DNA of 64,000 nt from Marinobacter alexandrii (GTDB lineage Bacteria > Bacteroidota > Bacteroidia > Cytophagales > Cyclobacteriaceae), in assembly GCA_039984955.1 (NCBI GenBank), contig JBDWTN010000007.1, forward strand, positions 372,001-436,000. Direction: 5' to 3'. The position numbers and the translations under genes were made by a program. The notes under the pieces were generated by a model. The model did no database searches and was not told the origin of the DNA. It was given only the letters and a program-made list of their open reading frames with translations. Below are positions 62,700 through 64,000 of this stretch, piece after piece (the stretch's first letter is position 1; the number at the start of each line of letters is the position of its first letter).

Positions 62700-64000
62700 T
62701 TGGTGGTAATACGGTTTCTAATCATCTTTCCCCTTGTGGTGCAATCCATTTCAGGGTTTGCCCAAAATCAATCTTTTGATTATAACGGTAAAGTAATACC
62801 TCTAAGAGGAGACTGGAGCCTTGTTATGGGGTCATTTCTTTCCTATAAAGAAGTATTGGAAGATTCTTCCGCAACCCAGATCCAAGTGCCAGGAACATGG
62901 AATGATGTCAAATGGAATGAAGTTTCTATAGGTCCTTATGGGTATGGCACATACTATACGACGGTAATCCTTGATAAGACAATTAAAAATCAAACGCTGG
63001 CGCTGGATGTTTCTGAAATAAGCCTGGCCTACCAACTATACATTAATGATCAATTCATTGGTCAGGTAGGTACGCCAGGAACAAGTAAAGAAAATACCGA
63101 TCCTAAAATTGATGCTGAGGTCTTTGAATTCAACGCTTCACCCGGAGACACATTAGCCCTCATTTTTCATATCAGTAACTTCAGTCATGAAAGTGGAGGA
63201 TTGTGGTATGAGCCTAAAATCGGCCCTAGCGACAAAGTGCTGAGAAAGCATGATCTAAACAAATTTATTACACTGATTATGATAGGATGTATACTAATCG
63301 GTGGTGTTTTCCAGCTTTACATTTTCCTTAGAAAGCAAACCGAGAAATCCGGCCTTTACTTCTCTCTGGTTTGTTTAACAATCATCATGTTAATGATATC
63401 TCGCGGAAGCATGCCGATAATGGATTTGTTTCCTAATACTAGCTGGGTGGTATTGAAAAAAATAGTTTATCTCGCTGTATTTCTCATTGGCCCTTCAAAT
63501 GCACTCTTTCTAAGAGAAATATTTCCCAGGTATTTCAATAAATATATTATTAATTCGATGGCCATTATTGGTTTAGTGCTTTTCTGTTTTACCCTACTAG
63601 TCTCTCCTCGGATAAGCTATGCATTGGTCCCATATCATCATGTCTACAATATCCTAATAGGGATCTACTTATTCATTGTATTGATAAAAACTGCTATTGA
63701 TAATAAGTTTGGAGCAAGGTTCCTGTTAATAGGGTATTTATCTGGATTTTTCGCCGTACTCCACGACATACTCAGCAGCCAATATATTATCCCTGGGTAT
63801 TCCTTTTCAATGATTCATGTGGGTATCCTTCTATATATGCTCCAATTAATGGCACTATTAGGCGGGCGATACCTTTTCGCATTGGAAGGAAAAGAACAGC
63901 TTTCAAACCATCTGAAGAAAGTCAATAAAGAATTGGAAGAAATTGTTGCAAGAAGAACTAAAGCACTGAAAGACAAAAGTGATATAATTGAATTAAAGAA
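62700..64000 (+). CDS. 7TM-DISM receptor with N-terminal sensory domain, 3' partial
   Basis: The frame is open from a stop at 62664-62666 to the window end. No ATG fits; TTG at 62700 (or GTG at 62703) gives a signal peptide ending near FAQ. An extracytoplasmic 7TMR-DISMED2-like beta domain follows (YKEVLEDSSATQIQVPGTWN; YTTVILDKTI), then about seven membrane helices from 63.25 to 63.85 kb and a coiled coil (LKKVNKELEEIVARRTKALK) that normally leads into a histidine kinase, cyclase or GGDEF domain beyond the window. Confidence 0.75.
   Translation, partial: MVVIRFLIIFPLVVQSISGFAQNQSFDYNGKVIPLRGDWSLVMGSFLSYKEVLEDSSATQIQVPGTWNDVKWNEVSIGPYGYGTYYTTVILDKTIKNQTLALDVSEISLAYQLYINDQFIGQVGTPGTSKENTDPKIDAEVFEFNASPGDTLALIFHISNFSHESGGLWYEPKIGPSDKVLRKHDLNKFITLIMIGCILIGGVFQLYIFLRKQTEKSGLYFSLVCLTIIMLMISRGSMPIMDLFPNTSWVVLKKIVYLAVFLIGPSNALFLREIFPRYFNKYIINSMAIIGLVLFCFTLLVSPRISYALVPYHHVYNILIGIYLFIVLIKTAIDNKFGARFLLIGYLSGFFAVLHDILSSQYIIPGYSFSMIHVGILLYMLQLMALLGGRYLFALEGKEQLSNHLKKVNKELEEIVARRTKALKDKSDIIELK

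Overview
The window looks like chromosomal DNA of a Bacteroidota, most likely a marine or aquatic member of the Cytophagales or a related order; this is inference, since there is no rRNA. Signs are an A+T-rich composition, a RpoD-like sigma factor of the short Bacteroidota type, DUF4136 and SGL-type lipoproteins, GH130 plus GT4 gene pairs, BatB/BatC-like proteins, YwqK/MORN proteins and paired M16 peptidases. I see no prophage, insertion sequence or CRISPR array.

Layout. 1-7 kb: a glutamate-cysteine-ligase-like/CBS fusion (5' end outside the window), an aspartoacylase-like enzyme, a beta-CASP ribonuclease-like protein, an SDR dehydrogenase, a DUF4136 lipoprotein and a lactate/malate dehydrogenase. 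6.8-10 kb: ClbS-like and AlkD-like genes followed by a decaying stretch with three broken genes (a transthyretin-like gene with a -1 frameshift, an eIF2B-like pseudogene, a ClbS-like remnant), then a cytochrome c lipoprotein. 10-17 kb: DUF4332-like protein, membrane protein, alpha/alpha-toroid protein, fatty-acid-hydroxylase-like protein, a large GT4/toroid fusion and a GH130 enzyme. 16.7-49.1 kb: a dense stress island with a P-loop kinase and a phosphotransferase-like protein, PEP synthase, OmpW-like barrel, Acg-type nitroreductase, bactofilin-like membrane protein, PAS histidine kinase, two Hsp20 proteins, four tandem universal stress proteins, a Ca2+-type P-ATPase, DUF302, a second RpoD-like sigma factor, a degenerate receiver, FtsH, a Ca2+/Na+ exchanger, YciE-like ferritin fold, a YtfI/GerW-like pair, CbpA, a CBS-cupin fusion, a CoA-transferase and a peroxiredoxin. 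49.2-49.5 kb: two tRNAs. 49.7-64 kb: ordinary chromosomal genes (YwqK/MORN proteins, BatB/BatC, thiolase, TyrA, M23 and M16 peptidases, K+ channel, sorbosone-dehydrogenase-like lipoprotein, a truncated 7TM-DISM sensor).

The main finding is regulatory. A dyad of the form TGA-N6-TCA, the core of an FNR/Crp-type box (one copy is a perfect TTGAT-N4-ATCAA), occurs 22 times in the intergenic regions between 4.3 and 48.4 kb, usually 40-100 bp before a start codon. I did not find it in the intergenic regions of the last 14 kb. The genes behind these boxes resemble, in gene content, the mycobacterial DosR dormancy regulon (Hsp20, universal stress proteins, Acg-type nitroreductase, CtpF-like P-ATPase, CBS-pair proteins, and the two domains of Rv2004c as adjacent genes). 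I propose a low-oxygen or energy-starvation survival island controlled by an FNR-like regulator that is not encoded in this window. All matches were found by eye; no database search or motif scan was run.
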